This document shows, one piece after another, positions 44,776-55,070 of a stretch of DNA of 64,000 bases. The DNA comes from an uncultured Aquimarina sp. (GTDB taxonomy: Bacteria; Bacteroidota; Bacteroidia; Flavobacteriales; Flavobacteriaceae), in NCBI RefSeq assembly GCF_947496855.1, contig NZ_CANMED010000003.1, positions 434,001 to 498,000 of the forward strand, read 5' to 3'. Numbering within the stretch: the stretch's first letter is position 1; each line of letters begins with the position of its first letter. Position numbers and translations under genes: made by a program. The notes below the pieces were generated by a model, which saw only the letters and a list, made by a program, of their open reading frames with translations, was not told the origin of the DNA and did not search any database.

Positions 44776-45741
44776 ATGCGACGAAGTCTTAAGGACTACT
44801 TGGTTATCTCACTGAAAGGGATTGCTATGGGAGCTGCAGATGTTGTTCCGGGAGTTTCTGGAGGAACTATAGCTTTCATCTCAGGAATATATGAAGAACT
44901 TATCTCCACTATCAATACGTTAGATCTTAATTTTTTCAAAGTCTGGAAAAGTGAAAGTTTTGGTAATGCCTGGAAAAAATATAACCTTTCTTTTTTATTA
45001 GCATTATTTACGGGAATAGCTATAAGTATTCTTTCATTGGCCAAAGCAATTAAATGGCTTTTACATAATGAACCATTATTGTTATGGTCATTTTTCTTTG
45101 GATTAGTATTAGCAAGTATACTATATATTGGCAAACAAATAACCTCTTGGAACCCAAAAATTTTTCTTAGCATAATACTAGCTGCTGTTATTTCTTATTT
45201 TGTAACTATAGCAGAACCTATAGCATCCCCAGAAAGTCTATGGTATTTACTTTTTTGTGGATTTATTGCGATAATAGCAATGATTTTACCGGGTGTTTCA
45301 GGAGCTTTTATCTTATTAATCCTTGGTGCATATCAAACGTTTATAGGTATACTTAATCAGTTTAGAGAAGGATTAACCACCATGGATTTTGACATGTTAT
45401 GGCAAGCTTTTTATAAAATAGTTATTATAGGTATTGGTGCTGTTACTGGTTTAAAATTATTTTCTAAAGTATTAAACTGGATGTTCAATAACCACAAAAA
45501 CATGACCTTAGCTTTACTTACAGGATTTATGATTGGGTCTTTGAATAAGATATGGCCTTGGAAAAAAGTAATCTCTTGGAGAACAAACTCAGAAGGTCTT
45601 GAAGTTCCTTTTATTGAAAAAAGTATCTTACCCGCAAATTTTGATGGAGATCCTAGAATTATTTGGGCACTTCTCTTTGTCTCTATCGGTTTTCTGCTAA
45701 TTCTTTTGTTAGAGCGCCTAGCAATAAAAAAAGACAATTAA
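44776..45741 (+). CDS. DUF368 membrane protein (copy 1)
   Basis: 321 residues, about eight to nine helices. The DUF368 motif GAADVVPGVSGGTIAFISGIYEELI occurs near 16-40 and a second, inverted-repeat-like MILPGVSGAFILLILGAY near 171-188. In recent literature DUF368 proteins have been linked to undecaprenyl-phosphate (C55-P) translocation (PopT family); I apply that as family knowledge. Three bp before the second copy. Confidence 0.92.
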   Translation: MRRSLKDYLVISLKGIAMGAADVVPGVSGGTIAFISGIYEELISTINTLDLNFFKVWKSESFGNAWKKYNLSFLLALFTGIAISILSLAKAIKWLLHNEPLLLWSFFFGLVLASILYIGKQITSWNPKIFLSIILAAVISYFVTIAEPIASPESLWYLLFCGFIAIIAMILPGVSGAFILLILGAYQTFIGILNQFREGLTTMDFDMLWQAFYKIVIIGIGAVTGLKLFSKVLNWMFNNHKNMTLALLTGFMIGSLNKIWPWKKVISWRTNSEGLEVPFIEKSILPANFDGDPRIIWALLFVSIGFLLILLLERLAIKKDN

Positions 45742-45744
45742 TAG

Positions 45745-46773
45745 ATGGCGGAAAATACCAGAACGTTTAGCGATAAGTTTTTTCTAGTCATTAAAGGTTT
45801 GGCTATGGGAGCTGCTAATAAAGTTCCTGGTGTATCTGGTGGAGTTGTGGCTTTTGTCGCCGGTTTTTATGAAGAATTTATTTATTCTCTACAGAAAATA
45901 AATCTTAAGGCACTTAAATTATTTATTGATTTTAGGTTTAAAAGCTTCTGGAGATATATAAATGGTCGTTTTTTAGCACTGCTTATTTTAGGAATGCTAA
46001 TTAGTTATTTCAGTGTTTCCAAAATTCTCGATTATCTAATTATCCATTATGAACTATATGTCTGGGCAGCTTTTTTCGGAATGATCATTGGCTCCATATA
46101 TTATATCGTAAAAGATTTTGATGATTGGAGCAAGCGCAATATTTGCTTTATTATTATTGGAATAATAGTAGGTATTAGCATCAGTTTATTAGAACCTGCC
46201 AAAGAAAATGATAATTTATTTTTTGTTTTTTTCTGTGGTATTGTGGGTGTTTCTGGTATGACATTACCAGGATTATCTGGCTCATTTATCCTTATACTTT
46301 TTGGAAACTATGTATTGTTATTGGTAGACTCGGTAAATGCTTTATATGATACCATTGCCGACCTGATACAATGGGATTTGTCCTTTACGGAAAATACTAA
46401 GAGAATACGATTGCTTAAAGTTCTTGTAGTATTTAGTTTAGGCTCAATCACCGGTTTAGTAACATTATCACATTTTTTAGGATATGTATTAAAGCATTAC
46501 AAAAATGCTACTTTTGCTGCAATTATTGGTTTTATTACTGGATCTCTAGGTGTTGTTTGGCCCTGGAAATATAAGATGTATAAACAAAATGATTTAGGAA
46601 AAATCCTAATTGATGCACAAGGAAATCCTATTCTTGATAATTACGATCGTTATCTACCTGATCTAACAATTGCACCGACATATATTGCCTTCTTTTTTGT
46701 TTTAGTAGGTATTGCTATTGTTCTTTGGTTAGAATGGTACGGCGAAAGAACCTTAAAAACTAAACCAAAATGA
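45745..46773 (+). CDS. DUF368 membrane protein (copy 2)
   Basis: 342 residues. Same two motifs: GAANKVPGVSGGVVAFVAGFYEEFI near 18-42 and MTLPGLSGSFILILFGNY near 172-189. It is a tandem paralog of the upstream gene but clearly diverged, so an old duplication with possibly distinct roles or a heteromer. It overlaps aroE by 4 bp (ATGA). Confidence 0.92.
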   Translation: MAENTRTFSDKFFLVIKGLAMGAANKVPGVSGGVVAFVAGFYEEFIYSLQKINLKALKLFIDFRFKSFWRYINGRFLALLILGMLISYFSVSKILDYLIIHYELYVWAAFFGMIIGSIYYIVKDFDDWSKRNICFIIIGIIVGISISLLEPAKENDNLFFVFFCGIVGVSGMTLPGLSGSFILILFGNYVLLLVDSVNALYDTIADLIQWDLSFTENTKRIRLLKVLVVFSLGSITGLVTLSHFLGYVLKHYKNATFAAIIGFITGSLGVVWPWKYKMYKQNDLGKILIDAQGNPILDNYDRYLPDLTIAPTYIAFFFVLVGIAIVLWLEWYGERTLKTKPK

Positions 46774-47498
46774 ACATATACGGATTACTGGGTAGAGACA
46801 TAGGCTATTCTTTTTCTAAAAACTATTTTTCTAATAAATTCAACAAAGAAGAACTAAAATGCCAGTATAAGAATTTTGATCTTCAAACAATTGACAAGCT
46901 AAAAACCATCATACAGCAGGCAGAAGTAAAAGGGATGAATGTGACTATTCCATATAAACAAGAAGTTATTCCATATTTAGATAAATTAGATCCTATTGCC
47001 AAAGAAATTGGAGCTGTAAACGTAATTAAATTTGAAAGTAACGGGAAATTGACAGGGTATAACAGTGATTTCTATGGTTTTACAGAGTCTCTAAAGCCTT
47101 TGCTTAATACAGCTATTAAAAAGGCATTAATATTAGGAACAGGTGGAGCATCAAAAGCCATAGCATATGCATTAGACAACTTAAATATTGAATATGTTTT
47201 TGTTTCTCGGAATCCGGATTTTAAAGAACTTAGTTACAATGATCTGGATGAGGATATCATAAAAGATTTTAAACTAATTATTAATTGTACTCCTTTAGGC
47301 ACTCACCCAGACGTAGAAAATTATCCAGATATCCCTTATGAGTACCTAGGTGACAATCACGTGTTATATGATCTCATCTACAATCCAGAGGAAACAACCT
47401 TTATAAAAAAAGGCAAACAAAAAGGAGCCACAACTTCTAATGGCCTGAATATGCTAATTTTACAAGCAGAAAAATCTTGGGAAATCTGGAATCAATAG
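46770..47498 (+). CDS. aroE: Shikimate dehydrogenase
   Basis: 242 residues. N-terminal substrate site YGLLGRDIGYSFSKNYFSNKF (Ser-x-Ser), MNVTIPYKQEV with the catalytic Lys, GTGGASKA for NADP binding near 123-130, and the C-terminal Asn-Gly-Leu-Asn-Met segment with Gln at the substrate side. Reduces 3-dehydroshikimate to shikimate in aromatic amino-acid biosynthesis. Translationally coupled to the second DUF368 gene. Confidence 0.96.
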   Translation: MNIYGLLGRDIGYSFSKNYFSNKFNKEELKCQYKNFDLQTIDKLKTIIQQAEVKGMNVTIPYKQEVIPYLDKLDPIAKEIGAVNVIKFESNGKLTGYNSDFYGFTESLKPLLNTAIKKALILGTGGASKAIAYALDNLNIEYVFVSRNPDFKELSYNDLDEDIIKDFKLIINCTPLGTHPDVENYPDIPYEYLGDNHVLYDLIYNPEETTFIKKGKQKGATTSNGLNMLILQAEKSWEIWNQ

Positions 47499-47639
47499 TA
47501 TTCTCTTTTTTAAGGCACAAAATTACCCCTTCAATCTCAACTAAGTAATTCCTAAAACCGAGCATTTGCTTTGAGTTTATAGAAGATGTTAGTATCTTAG
47601 TCAATCGTTAACCTCAGACAAACAAAAACATTTTATATA

Positions 47640-49697
47640 ATGTCCACACACGATAACCTGCCTAAGGCAGATGGAAATGAAGAAAATAAGACTAAGGCTT
47701 TAGAGGAGAAATTAGAAAATCCCGTTTCTGAAGCAATGGAATCTGATACTGAAACTCAAGAATCACTGGGTAGTAAACCTGAAGAAATAACTAAAGTAGA
47801 AGAATCTATTGAGGATAGTATATCTACTGAAGAGTCTCCAGTCATTGAAAACACTTCAAATATCGAAGTAGAAAAAGAAAGTGGAGAATCTACCGAAGCG
47901 CCTGATGATGAAATCTTAAATGAGATGGACCAAGCAGTGGCAAAGGATAGCGAGGATGAGAGCAAATTAGAGCGTCATGATATCGAAAAGAAAGATTATC
48001 ATGCAATGAATAAAGATGAACTTATATCTGAATTACGTCTTTTGGTAAAAAGCGAAAAAATTCAAGCTATCAAGGAACATGTAGAGGAAATTAAGACCGA
48101 ATTTAATGCCAAGTTTAACGAAGAAGTAGAACAGAAAAAAGATGAGTTTTTAGCCGATGGTGGAAATATAATAGACTTCTACTACTCTACTCCACTAAAA
48201 AAAGAATTTAATTCCGTTTACTTTGATTATAAAGAGAAAAGAAACGCATACTATCAAAACCTTAAAAAAGATCTTCAGGCAAATCTACAAAAGAGATTAG
48301 ATATCATTGAAGAACTAAAAGGTCTATTGAATGTAGAAGAGAATATCAATACTACCTACAATCATTTTAAGGAAATTAAAGAGCGATGGCATAATGCAGG
48401 TTCAATCCCAAGAGACAAATACAATACGGTTTGGAATACATACCATCATCACACAGAAAATTTTTATGATTTTTTGCATCTCAACAGAGATTTTAGGGAT
48501 CTGGATTTTAAACACAATCTAGAACAAAAACTTAAAATTATAGAGCGTGCAACCGAGTTAGCTCAGGAAACAGATGTGAATAGAGCATTTAGGGAATTGC
48601 AAATTCTCCACAAAATGTGGAAAGAAGACTTAGGACCCGTTGCTAAAGAATATAGAGAGCCTATTTGGGAAAAGTTTAGTGAACTTACCAAAAAAATTCA
48701 TGAAAACCGTCAACAATTTTTTAAAGTACAAGACAAAGTTTATGAAAAAAATCTAGAGGTAAAACAAGAAATTATTACTAAGATTATTGAAGTTGCGACC
48801 GAACATCCAAAAAACCATGGAGGTTGGCAACAAAAGATAAAAGAAATAGAAGCGCTAAGAGAAGAGTTTTTTAAAGCTGGAAAAGTACCTTCTAGTTCAA
48901 ATGAAGAGACGTGGAGCCATTTTAAGGGTGCTGTAAGAGATTTTAATAGAAATAAAAATGCGTTCTATAAGAGTCTGAAAAAAGATCAGTTCGAAAATCT
49001 GAACAAGAAAATGGAACTCATCAAAATTGCAGAAGATAATAAGGATAGTGATGATTTTTCTGTTACCACTCCATTGATGAAAAAAATTCAATCGGATTGG
49101 AAAAAAATTGGACACGTACCACGTAAGGATAGTGATAGAATCTGGAAAAAATTTAAAGATGCTTGTAATTCCTATTTTGATCGTATCCACGCTGAAAAAA
49201 ACGAAGCTAATAAGGAAGAAGTTGTAGCTTATGAGAAGAAGCTAGCCCATATTGAAGCGTTAAAAGAGCTAAAGCTATCTGGTGATACTCAAAACGATCT
49301 TGATGCCATTAAAGAAAATATTGGTATTTGGAAAACAATAGGTAGAGTTCCATACAAAAAACGCAACATCGAATCTGATTTTAATAAAGTATTAGATGGT
49401 CTTTTTGGGCAATTAAACTTAAGCCGACAAGAGACTGAAATGATTAAATACGAAAACAAACTCAATTCACTTGCAAATCAGTCTGATGATAGAGCACTTA
49501 GAAATGAGCAAAATTTCATACGTAAAAAGATTGAAGAAGTTCATAGCGAAATACGTCAATTAGAAAATAATCTACAATTCTTTAAACACGCAGATGACAA
49601 TAATCCATTGGTAATCGAAGTGCGAAAGAACATCGAAAAGCATAAAGAAAATCTCGAAGTTTGGAAAAACAAATTAAAAAAAATAAAGCAACTCTAA
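47640..49697 (+). CDS. DUF349 domain protein
   Basis: 685 residues. A highly acidic, Glu/Ser/Thr-rich N-terminus (about 1-125) precedes five or so DUF349 helical units of about 70 residues, each with a W near the middle (FKEIKERWHNAGSIPRDKYNTVWNTYHHHTENFYD; IQSDWKKIGHVPRKDSDRIWKKFKDACNSYFDRI; NIGIWKTIGRVPYKKRNIES). Coiled-coil C-terminus. Family common in Bacteroidota; function unknown. Confidence 0.93.
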   Translation: MSTHDNLPKADGNEENKTKALEEKLENPVSEAMESDTETQESLGSKPEEITKVEESIEDSISTEESPVIENTSNIEVEKESGESTEAPDDEILNEMDQAVAKDSEDESKLERHDIEKKDYHAMNKDELISELRLLVKSEKIQAIKEHVEEIKTEFNAKFNEEVEQKKDEFLADGGNIIDFYYSTPLKKEFNSVYFDYKEKRNAYYQNLKKDLQANLQKRLDIIEELKGLLNVEENINTTYNHFKEIKERWHNAGSIPRDKYNTVWNTYHHHTENFYDFLHLNRDFRDLDFKHNLEQKLKIIERATELAQETDVNRAFRELQILHKMWKEDLGPVAKEYREPIWEKFSELTKKIHENRQQFFKVQDKVYEKNLEVKQEIITKIIEVATEHPKNHGGWQQKIKEIEALREEFFKAGKVPSSSNEETWSHFKGAVRDFNRNKNAFYKSLKKDQFENLNKKMELIKIAEDNKDSDDFSVTTPLMKKIQSDWKKIGHVPRKDSDRIWKKFKDACNSYFDRIHAEKNEANKEEVVAYEKKLAHIEALKELKLSGDTQNDLDAIKENIGIWKTIGRVPYKKRNIESDFNKVLDGLFGQLNLSRQETEMIKYENKLNSLANQSDDRALRNEQNFIRKKIEEVHSEIRQLENNLQFFKHADDNNPLVIEVRKNIEKHKENLEVWKNKLKKIKQL

Positions 49698-49706
49698 TAT
49701 TATAAT

Positions 49707-50333
49707 ATGAATTGTGCTCTTTGTGGCTCAAAAACCTCAGAATTTTCTGTTGTACACAAACGAGCATACCAACATTGTCCGAACTGTGATGGAATCTCTC
49801 TACATTCATCTTATTTCCTTTCTAATGATAAAGAAAGGAAACGGTATGAAATACATAATAATGATGTTACAGATCTAGGTTATCAAAATTTCGTTTCTCC
49901 TATTGTCAATGCTATTATAAAGAACTATCGTAAGAATCATAAAGGTTTAGATTTTGGAAGTGGTAGTAATCCTGTTATTACTACCATGCTCAGAAATCAA
50001 AAATATACTATCACAACGTTTGACCCGTTCTTCGATCCTGATTCGAAGGCATTGCAATCAACTTATCACTATATTGCTTGTTGCGAGGTAATGGAACATT
50101 TTTATCATCCTAATAAGGAGTTCAAATTATTATATTCATTATTAAAAAATAAAGGAAGTTTATATTGTAAGACATATCTTTATGATGAGTCTATTGATTT
50201 TGATTCATGGTGGTACAAGAATGATACTACTCACGTGTTCTTCTACACAAAAAAAACATTGAATTGGATTAAGAATCACTATGGTTTTAGTGAAATAATT
50301 ATATCCGAAAAACTCATCATTTTCAAAAAATAA
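49707..50333 (+). CDS. Class I SAM-dependent methyltransferase with N-terminal zinc-ribbon
   Basis: 208 residues. The first 25 residues have four cysteines as CALC-x16-CPNC-like pairs (C3, C6 and two near 24-27). Then the methyltransferase core: GLDFGSGSNPVITTML (SAM glycine motif), TTFDPFFD (acidic residue at the end of strand 2) and CCEVMEHFYHPNKEF (motif with His-Pro as in Methyltransf_23). Substrate not inferable. Nine bp after the DUF349 gene, so likely co-transcribed. Confidence 0.9.
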   Translation: MNCALCGSKTSEFSVVHKRAYQHCPNCDGISLHSSYFLSNDKERKRYEIHNNDVTDLGYQNFVSPIVNAIIKNYRKNHKGLDFGSGSNPVITTMLRNQKYTITTFDPFFDPDSKALQSTYHYIACCEVMEHFYHPNKEFKLLYSLLKNKGSLYCKTYLYDESIDFDSWWYKNDTTHVFFYTKKTLNWIKNHYGFSEIIISEKLIIFKK

Positions 50334-50601
50334 TTTCTGTATTGCATTTGCCAATAATTTTAATCTAACGCTACTCTAAAAACTACTATACAAAATGTTA
50401 TCAACACGAAAACGTTTGAGTAATTAGGTGGTCACCTTAGTGAATAATTATTACCCTAAATTGTGTATTTATCTTATTTGTTATTAAAAAAATAAGATTG
50501 TATTAATAATCTATAAAATATTATTCGAATATGATAATTCAGACACTAACTTCTTAAGGAAGAAAAAAATCACACAAGACACAATTCAAACACTAAAATT
50601 C

Positions 50602-53600
50602 ATGAAAAACTCACTACCTAAAACCCTAGGCATATTATGTCTATGGAGTCTATTACTAAATTCCTATCTAGTAACTGCACAAACGGACTTCAGAGAAGAA
50701 ACTATCTATTTTTTAATGACCACTCGTTTCTTTGATGGAGACTCTAGCAATAACGCACCAACAGAATGGTCCTCTTACAATCCTAATCCTGAAATAAATC
50801 CAACCATTACTGATTCTGATGACGTAACCTGGAAAGGTGATTTTAAAGGATTGATTCAAAAATTAGATTACATAAAAGATCTTGGTTTTACAGCAATCTG
50901 GATTACACCTATAGTACATAATCGTAGCCCTTTAGATTATCATGGTTATCACGCCTGGGATTTCACTAAGGTTGATCCACGTTTAGAATCTCCAGGAGCC
51001 ACGTTCCAAGATTTAATTAATGAAATCCATGCGCGTGGAATGAAAATTGTACTGGATGTAGTTACAAATCACGCTGGTCGCTTTGGAATAAAAGATGTAG
51101 CTGAAATAAAATATAATACAGATCCTACCAAACCTTGGTTTGCACCTGACAATCCCAATTGGGAATATGATGGTTTAACACCTAACCCAGACGATGGATT
51201 AATTTGGAGTAGAGCTAATTTAGCAAAAATGCCTCCTCCTTATAATCAAGATTTATCGCAGCACAATTTTCCAAGTAAAGAAAGTTATGTTGATACTTCT
51301 GATCCAGATTGGTATCATCATTCCGGAAACGGTTTTGCGCAAGGTTTTGATGATGTAGAAAATTTACAAAACCGGGCATTGGCGGGGGACACTCCGGACC
51401 TTAACACAGAAAGTCAAATTGTTAGAGATTATCTTATTAATGCGTATGCTACCTATATCAATATGGGAGTAGATGCGTTCCGTTGGGATACAGTAAAACA
51501 TATGAGTAGAGAGGATATTATTTATTTCTATGATGCTTTTAAAGCTATAAATCCTGACTTATTCATTTTTGGTGAAGTAGCACAAAAACGTCACGAATTA
51601 CACCCTGTAGAGGAAACAAATCCTCATTATTATACATGGAGAGGAGCCGTTAATAATTCTGCTCCCTTAGATCTCGCTGTAATAGATTTCTTTGGAGAAG
51701 CTACTTTTCATGGTACGTTTGAAGAAGGGCAATCCTTTCCAACCGTAAAAGCTGCGGCCAGGTATGATAATTTATATAGTGATCCCTCTACCTTGGTAAC
51801 ATGGTTGGACAATCATGATTTTGGGCCTAATAATGACTGGAATAGACGTTATGGAGGTTCTGATGAAAACTTAGCAGCCTGTATGAATTTCATGTTTACC
51901 TGGAGAGGAATTCCAACTGTATATTATGGAACCGAAATGCGATTTAAAGCTGGTGAGTTTAATGATATCCATAATGAAGCAGGAATTAGAGAGTCAATTA
52001 ATAATACTGGAAGAGCATATTATGGCGATGTAATGGATCAAGCTCCAAACCATAAAATATACCAACATATTAAAAAATTAAACGCAATACGAAAAGCTGT
52101 TCCGGCATTACAAAAGGGAAGCTGGAATTGGAAAGAGGCTCCTGGTAATGCCGTTTCTTATCGCAGGGTACATCAAGGTAGCGAAGTTGCTGTTGGGTTA
52201 GCCAAAGATGGGAATGCCTCATTTAGTATTTCAGGAATGACCAATGGATTATATAGAGACGCCGCAACAGGTCGTGAAATTGCAACGCAAAACGGAGTAT
52301 TAAATTTTACCGTAACGTCTGGATCAGCCGGAATTTATGTATTGAATGGACCAGGTCTTATCGGAGGTTGTGGAGAAGGATTCTTTGAAAATTGTGTGAA
52401 CGGTCCAAGTAATCCAGTTGTAATTATTAACCCAAACACTACAAACTCTGAAGATCCAATTCAAGTTACAATGGAAGGTATTGGTGGTGCTGGAGCTCCT
52501 TACAATATTTACTATACTATCGATGGATCAAATCCAAGTACTTCCAGCTCTCAATATATGAGTTCATTTACTATTGCAACATCTACTACTATCAAAGCTA
52601 TTGCTTTTGATAAAGATGGTACAGCATCTGACATCATTACAAAAAATTATCAAATCGGTCCAATAGAAGGGTTACACGTTTATTTTAAGAAACCATCTTC
52701 TTGGTCACAAGCTAATGTACATTATTGGAATGAATCACCTGATGTTTTACCACCTAGTGATTGGCCAGGTCCACAAATGAACCAAATTAATAACTCTGAT
52801 TGGTATGAATATATTTTTGAAGGAGTTCAGAGTACTAATCTACTCTTTAATGATAACGGCGGTACAAAAACTGATGACTTAACAAGAGATAGAGATGGGT
52901 GGTTTGATAATGGCATTTGGTATGATACAGATCCTAGAAATACCGAAAATACTCCTCCAACAATATTAATGTCACCAGAGGGAGGATCCTTTGTGGAAGG
53001 AGAAACTGTAACCGTATCACTAAGTGCAACTGATAATTCTCCTCAAGGAATAGAGATTTATTATACTTTGAATGGAGACCAACCGACAACATCTTCTACA
53101 CGATATACATCGGAAATAATACTTTCTTCTGACACCACGATAAAAGCCATTGCATTTGATACAGAAGGTTTATCATCAACAATGATTAGTAATTCATTCT
53201 CTTTTTCTAATGCAACTGATTCAATGACGGTTTATTATAAAGGACAACTATCTAATCCAAATATTTATTATTGGAATACAACTCCAATAGCATCAACAGT
53301 TCCTTGGCCAGGAGCCGCCATGATCGATATTGGCAATGGCTGGTATTCATCTACATTTAGTGGTATTAACTGCACCAACATAATTTTTAACAGTAATGGA
53401 GCGAATCAAACTGTAGATCTTCAAAGATGTGGAGACGGATGGTATTATAACGGAGTTTGGTATGACAGTAATCCTGAAGAAAGTCAAAATCAAGATTTAA
53501 CAGTTTACTTTAAAACTGACTCTTATACTTCGCCAGTTATTTATTTTTGGAATACTACTCCATCAGGAGTAACGACTTCTTGGCCTGGAGAATCTATGAC

Positions 53601-54051
53601 AGTTGATACAAATGGTTGGTATCGATATACACTGTCGAATATATCTTGTACCAATCTTATATTTAGTAATAATGGAACTTCAAAAACGTCAGACCTTAAC
53701 AGATGCCAAAACGGATGGTATTATAATGGCACCTGGTATGATCAAAATCCCGATACTATGAGATTGAATAATACTGCCTCAGAAGATGATATTTCTGAAG
53801 GGAAAATCACAATATTTCCAAATCCAATAACAGAAAATTCTGTATTACAATTGTACACTACAAAATTAACTAGTGATCTTAGAGTTGAACTTATTAATGT
53901 TTATGGCGCATCACAAACCATCATTAATAAAAAAGTCAATCAAGGACAACACCAATATTCACTAGGAGAAAAATCTTTAGCGAACGGAATTTACTTCTGT
54001 AGAATCAATATCGATGGAAAAACCTCTACCAGAAAAATTATAAAGCAATAA
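50602..54051 (+). CDS. Secreted GH13 alpha-amylase with three CBM26-like modules and T9SS signal
   Basis: 1149 residues. Signal peptide 1-26 (VTAQ). GH13 catalytic domain about 30-490: region I DVVTNH (about 151), region II GVDAFRWDTVKH (nucleophile Asp near 295), acid/base Glu in FGEVAQ (about 324), region IV TWLDNHD (about 400-406). Then two chitobiase-like/HEX_C-type beta domains alternate with CBM26-like modules (three copies ending WYYNGxWYDxNP-like). The C-terminal 80 residues form a type A T9SS sorting domain ending KIIKQ. It degrades starch or related alpha-glucans at the cell surface or outside. Confidence 0.95.
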   Translation: MKNSLPKTLGILCLWSLLLNSYLVTAQTDFREETIYFLMTTRFFDGDSSNNAPTEWSSYNPNPEINPTITDSDDVTWKGDFKGLIQKLDYIKDLGFTAIWITPIVHNRSPLDYHGYHAWDFTKVDPRLESPGATFQDLINEIHARGMKIVLDVVTNHAGRFGIKDVAEIKYNTDPTKPWFAPDNPNWEYDGLTPNPDDGLIWSRANLAKMPPPYNQDLSQHNFPSKESYVDTSDPDWYHHSGNGFAQGFDDVENLQNRALAGDTPDLNTESQIVRDYLINAYATYINMGVDAFRWDTVKHMSREDIIYFYDAFKAINPDLFIFGEVAQKRHELHPVEETNPHYYTWRGAVNNSAPLDLAVIDFFGEATFHGTFEEGQSFPTVKAAARYDNLYSDPSTLVTWLDNHDFGPNNDWNRRYGGSDENLAACMNFMFTWRGIPTVYYGTEMRFKAGEFNDIHNEAGIRESINNTGRAYYGDVMDQAPNHKIYQHIKKLNAIRKAVPALQKGSWNWKEAPGNAVSYRRVHQGSEVAVGLAKDGNASFSISGMTNGLYRDAATGREIATQNGVLNFTVTSGSAGIYVLNGPGLIGGCGEGFFENCVNGPSNPVVIINPNTTNSEDPIQVTMEGIGGAGAPYNIYYTIDGSNPSTSSSQYMSSFTIATSTTIKAIAFDKDGTASDIITKNYQIGPIEGLHVYFKKPSSWSQANVHYWNESPDVLPPSDWPGPQMNQINNSDWYEYIFEGVQSTNLLFNDNGGTKTDDLTRDRDGWFDNGIWYDTDPRNTENTPPTILMSPEGGSFVEGETVTVSLSATDNSPQGIEIYYTLNGDQPTTSSTRYTSEIILSSDTTIKAIAFDTEGLSSTMISNSFSFSNATDSMTVYYKGQLSNPNIYYWNTTPIASTVPWPGAAMIDIGNGWYSSTFSGINCTNIIFNSNGANQTVDLQRCGDGWYYNGVWYDSNPEESQNQDLTVYFKTDSYTSPVIYFWNTTPSGVTTSWPGESMTVDTNGWYRYTLSNISCTNLIFSNNGTSKTSDLNRCQNGWYYNGTWYDQNPDTMRLNNTASEDDISEGKITIFPNPITENSVLQLYTTKLTSDLRVELINVYGASQTIINKKVNQGQHQYSLGEKSLANGIYFCRINIDGKTSTRKIIKQ

Positions 54052-54083
54052 ACTATAGTAGTATAATATTTCTATTAAAATAT

Positions 54084-54125
54084 AATTACCCACTTAAGAT
54101 AACGACTCAAGTGGGTAATTTTTTT
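54084..54125 (+). terminator. Amylase terminator
   Basis: AATTACCCACTT pairs with AAGTGGGTAATT over a 13-nt loop, followed by six T. Confidence 0.93.
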
Positions 54126-54275
54126 GTGATATTAAAAGGAATTACACCTTTATGCTACCAATAATATCTTTTGAATTTTTAATTCACTATGAAGAAAAAT
54201 TAAGTTTCTTGATTTCAATCATAAAAAGAAATCTAATCCACTTTTTAGGTAATTTAAAAACACAACCTTAATTGA

Positions 54276-54458
54276 TTAATTTCCGTAACCTAAAATTTGC
54301 ATTAAATTAGGATTTACATCTCGCTCTCTTCGAAAAATTGGCATCATCAAAAAGTTATCATTATAATTGAATAGCCTCATTATGCTTTGTGAGTTTTTTA
54401 TATGATGTAAACCAAAACTTTGAAAAGCCAGTTCACGCTTACGTTCATTAATAATATC
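54276..54458 (-). pseudogene. C-terminal remnant of a SusD/RagB lipoprotein gene (type 1)
   Basis: The minus strand reads DIINERKRELAFQSFGLHH, ... YNDNFLMMPIFRRERDVNPN, ... LMQILGYGN and a stop. This is the SusD C-terminus: INERRKELAFEG box plus the LPIPQREIDVNPNLVQNPGY-type end. A stop codon directly precedes it in frame and the remaining 400 codons are missing. It is a different SusD subtype from the two intact genes at 55071 and 60120. Adjacent sequence to 55016 is eroded. Confidence 0.85.
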
Positions 54459-54483
54459 TTAAAATGAAGGCAAGAGTATATTG

Positions 54484-54660
54484 AAGGCTAACTCAACAAT
54501 AACATCACCAATAAGAATAAACTATACACTTATCATCGGCGATCTCTTGCCTATTTTTTTATTATTGATTTTACAAAGGACGTTATAGAAGTTAAAAAAA
54601 GAGGTAAACCTGATCAAAATTTACCTTTACCGATCAATATTTCACTATTGAAATATAGAA
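54484..54660 (+). pseudogene. Eroded sequence, copy 1 (matches 59602-59755)
   Basis: Starts GGCTAACTCAA like the copy near 59602. The block 54582-54633 aligns without gaps with 59690-59741 at 38 of 52 bases. Reading DVIEVKKRGKPDQNLPLPI corresponds to EVIEFMK(stop)GNPYQYLLFPK in the other copy, so it may be the rest of a plus-strand gene divergent from a lost susC. Family not recognised. Confidence 0.5.
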
Positions 54661-55016
54661 GAGTATTTTATAAATTATAAAGGTGTTATTGTATTGTTTT
54701 ACAGCTAGTTTTTTAAAAGGAAATCAATAAATGATTAGATGCCAAAAACGAACAGTTCTTTCTAATATAAAATTGTTATTTCTGAACAGTCAGAAATCTA
54801 TTTAACAAGCAAAATGGATATCAAAACAGGTATAGAACAATAACCCAATAATAAAAATTATAGCTAACAAAGTGTCCAGAATTAAATCAAGTAGCTTTAA
54901 CTGAATAATAAAATCAAGTGTAAGTCGATTTCTTCTAGGTAAGTATTTAAACATTATAACAATATGATTTCTAAACTCCACCGCTTTCTAAAAAGGTAAG
55001 TCTTGAAATATGAGAA
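54661..55016. other. Gap without recognisable gene
   Basis: AT-rich, only short open frames. From about 54975 it becomes homologous to the sequence at about 60025, marking the left edge of the SusCD tandem unit. Confidence 0.5.
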
Positions 55017-55045
55017 TAAAAAGGCCTACTTTTCAGTAGACCTTT
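55017..55045 (-). terminator. Terminator of the first SusC/D pair
   Basis: AAAGGCCTACT and AGTAGACCTTT pair with one mismatch across TTTC; on the minus strand a T-run follows. Same structure as at 60064-60094. Confidence 0.88.
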
Positions 55046-55070
55046 ACTTTTGTGAAATATTTTATTATGA

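Noticed and set aside
47656-47670. CTGCCTAAGGCAG palindrome inside the DUF349 gene, similar to CTGCCTTAGGCC near 15855
   Set aside because: Two short matches in different contexts (one coding) are not enough to claim an element.
54780-54960. Possible short peptides in the gap before susD copy A
   Set aside because: Only very short AT-driven frames; no start context, no recognisable motif.
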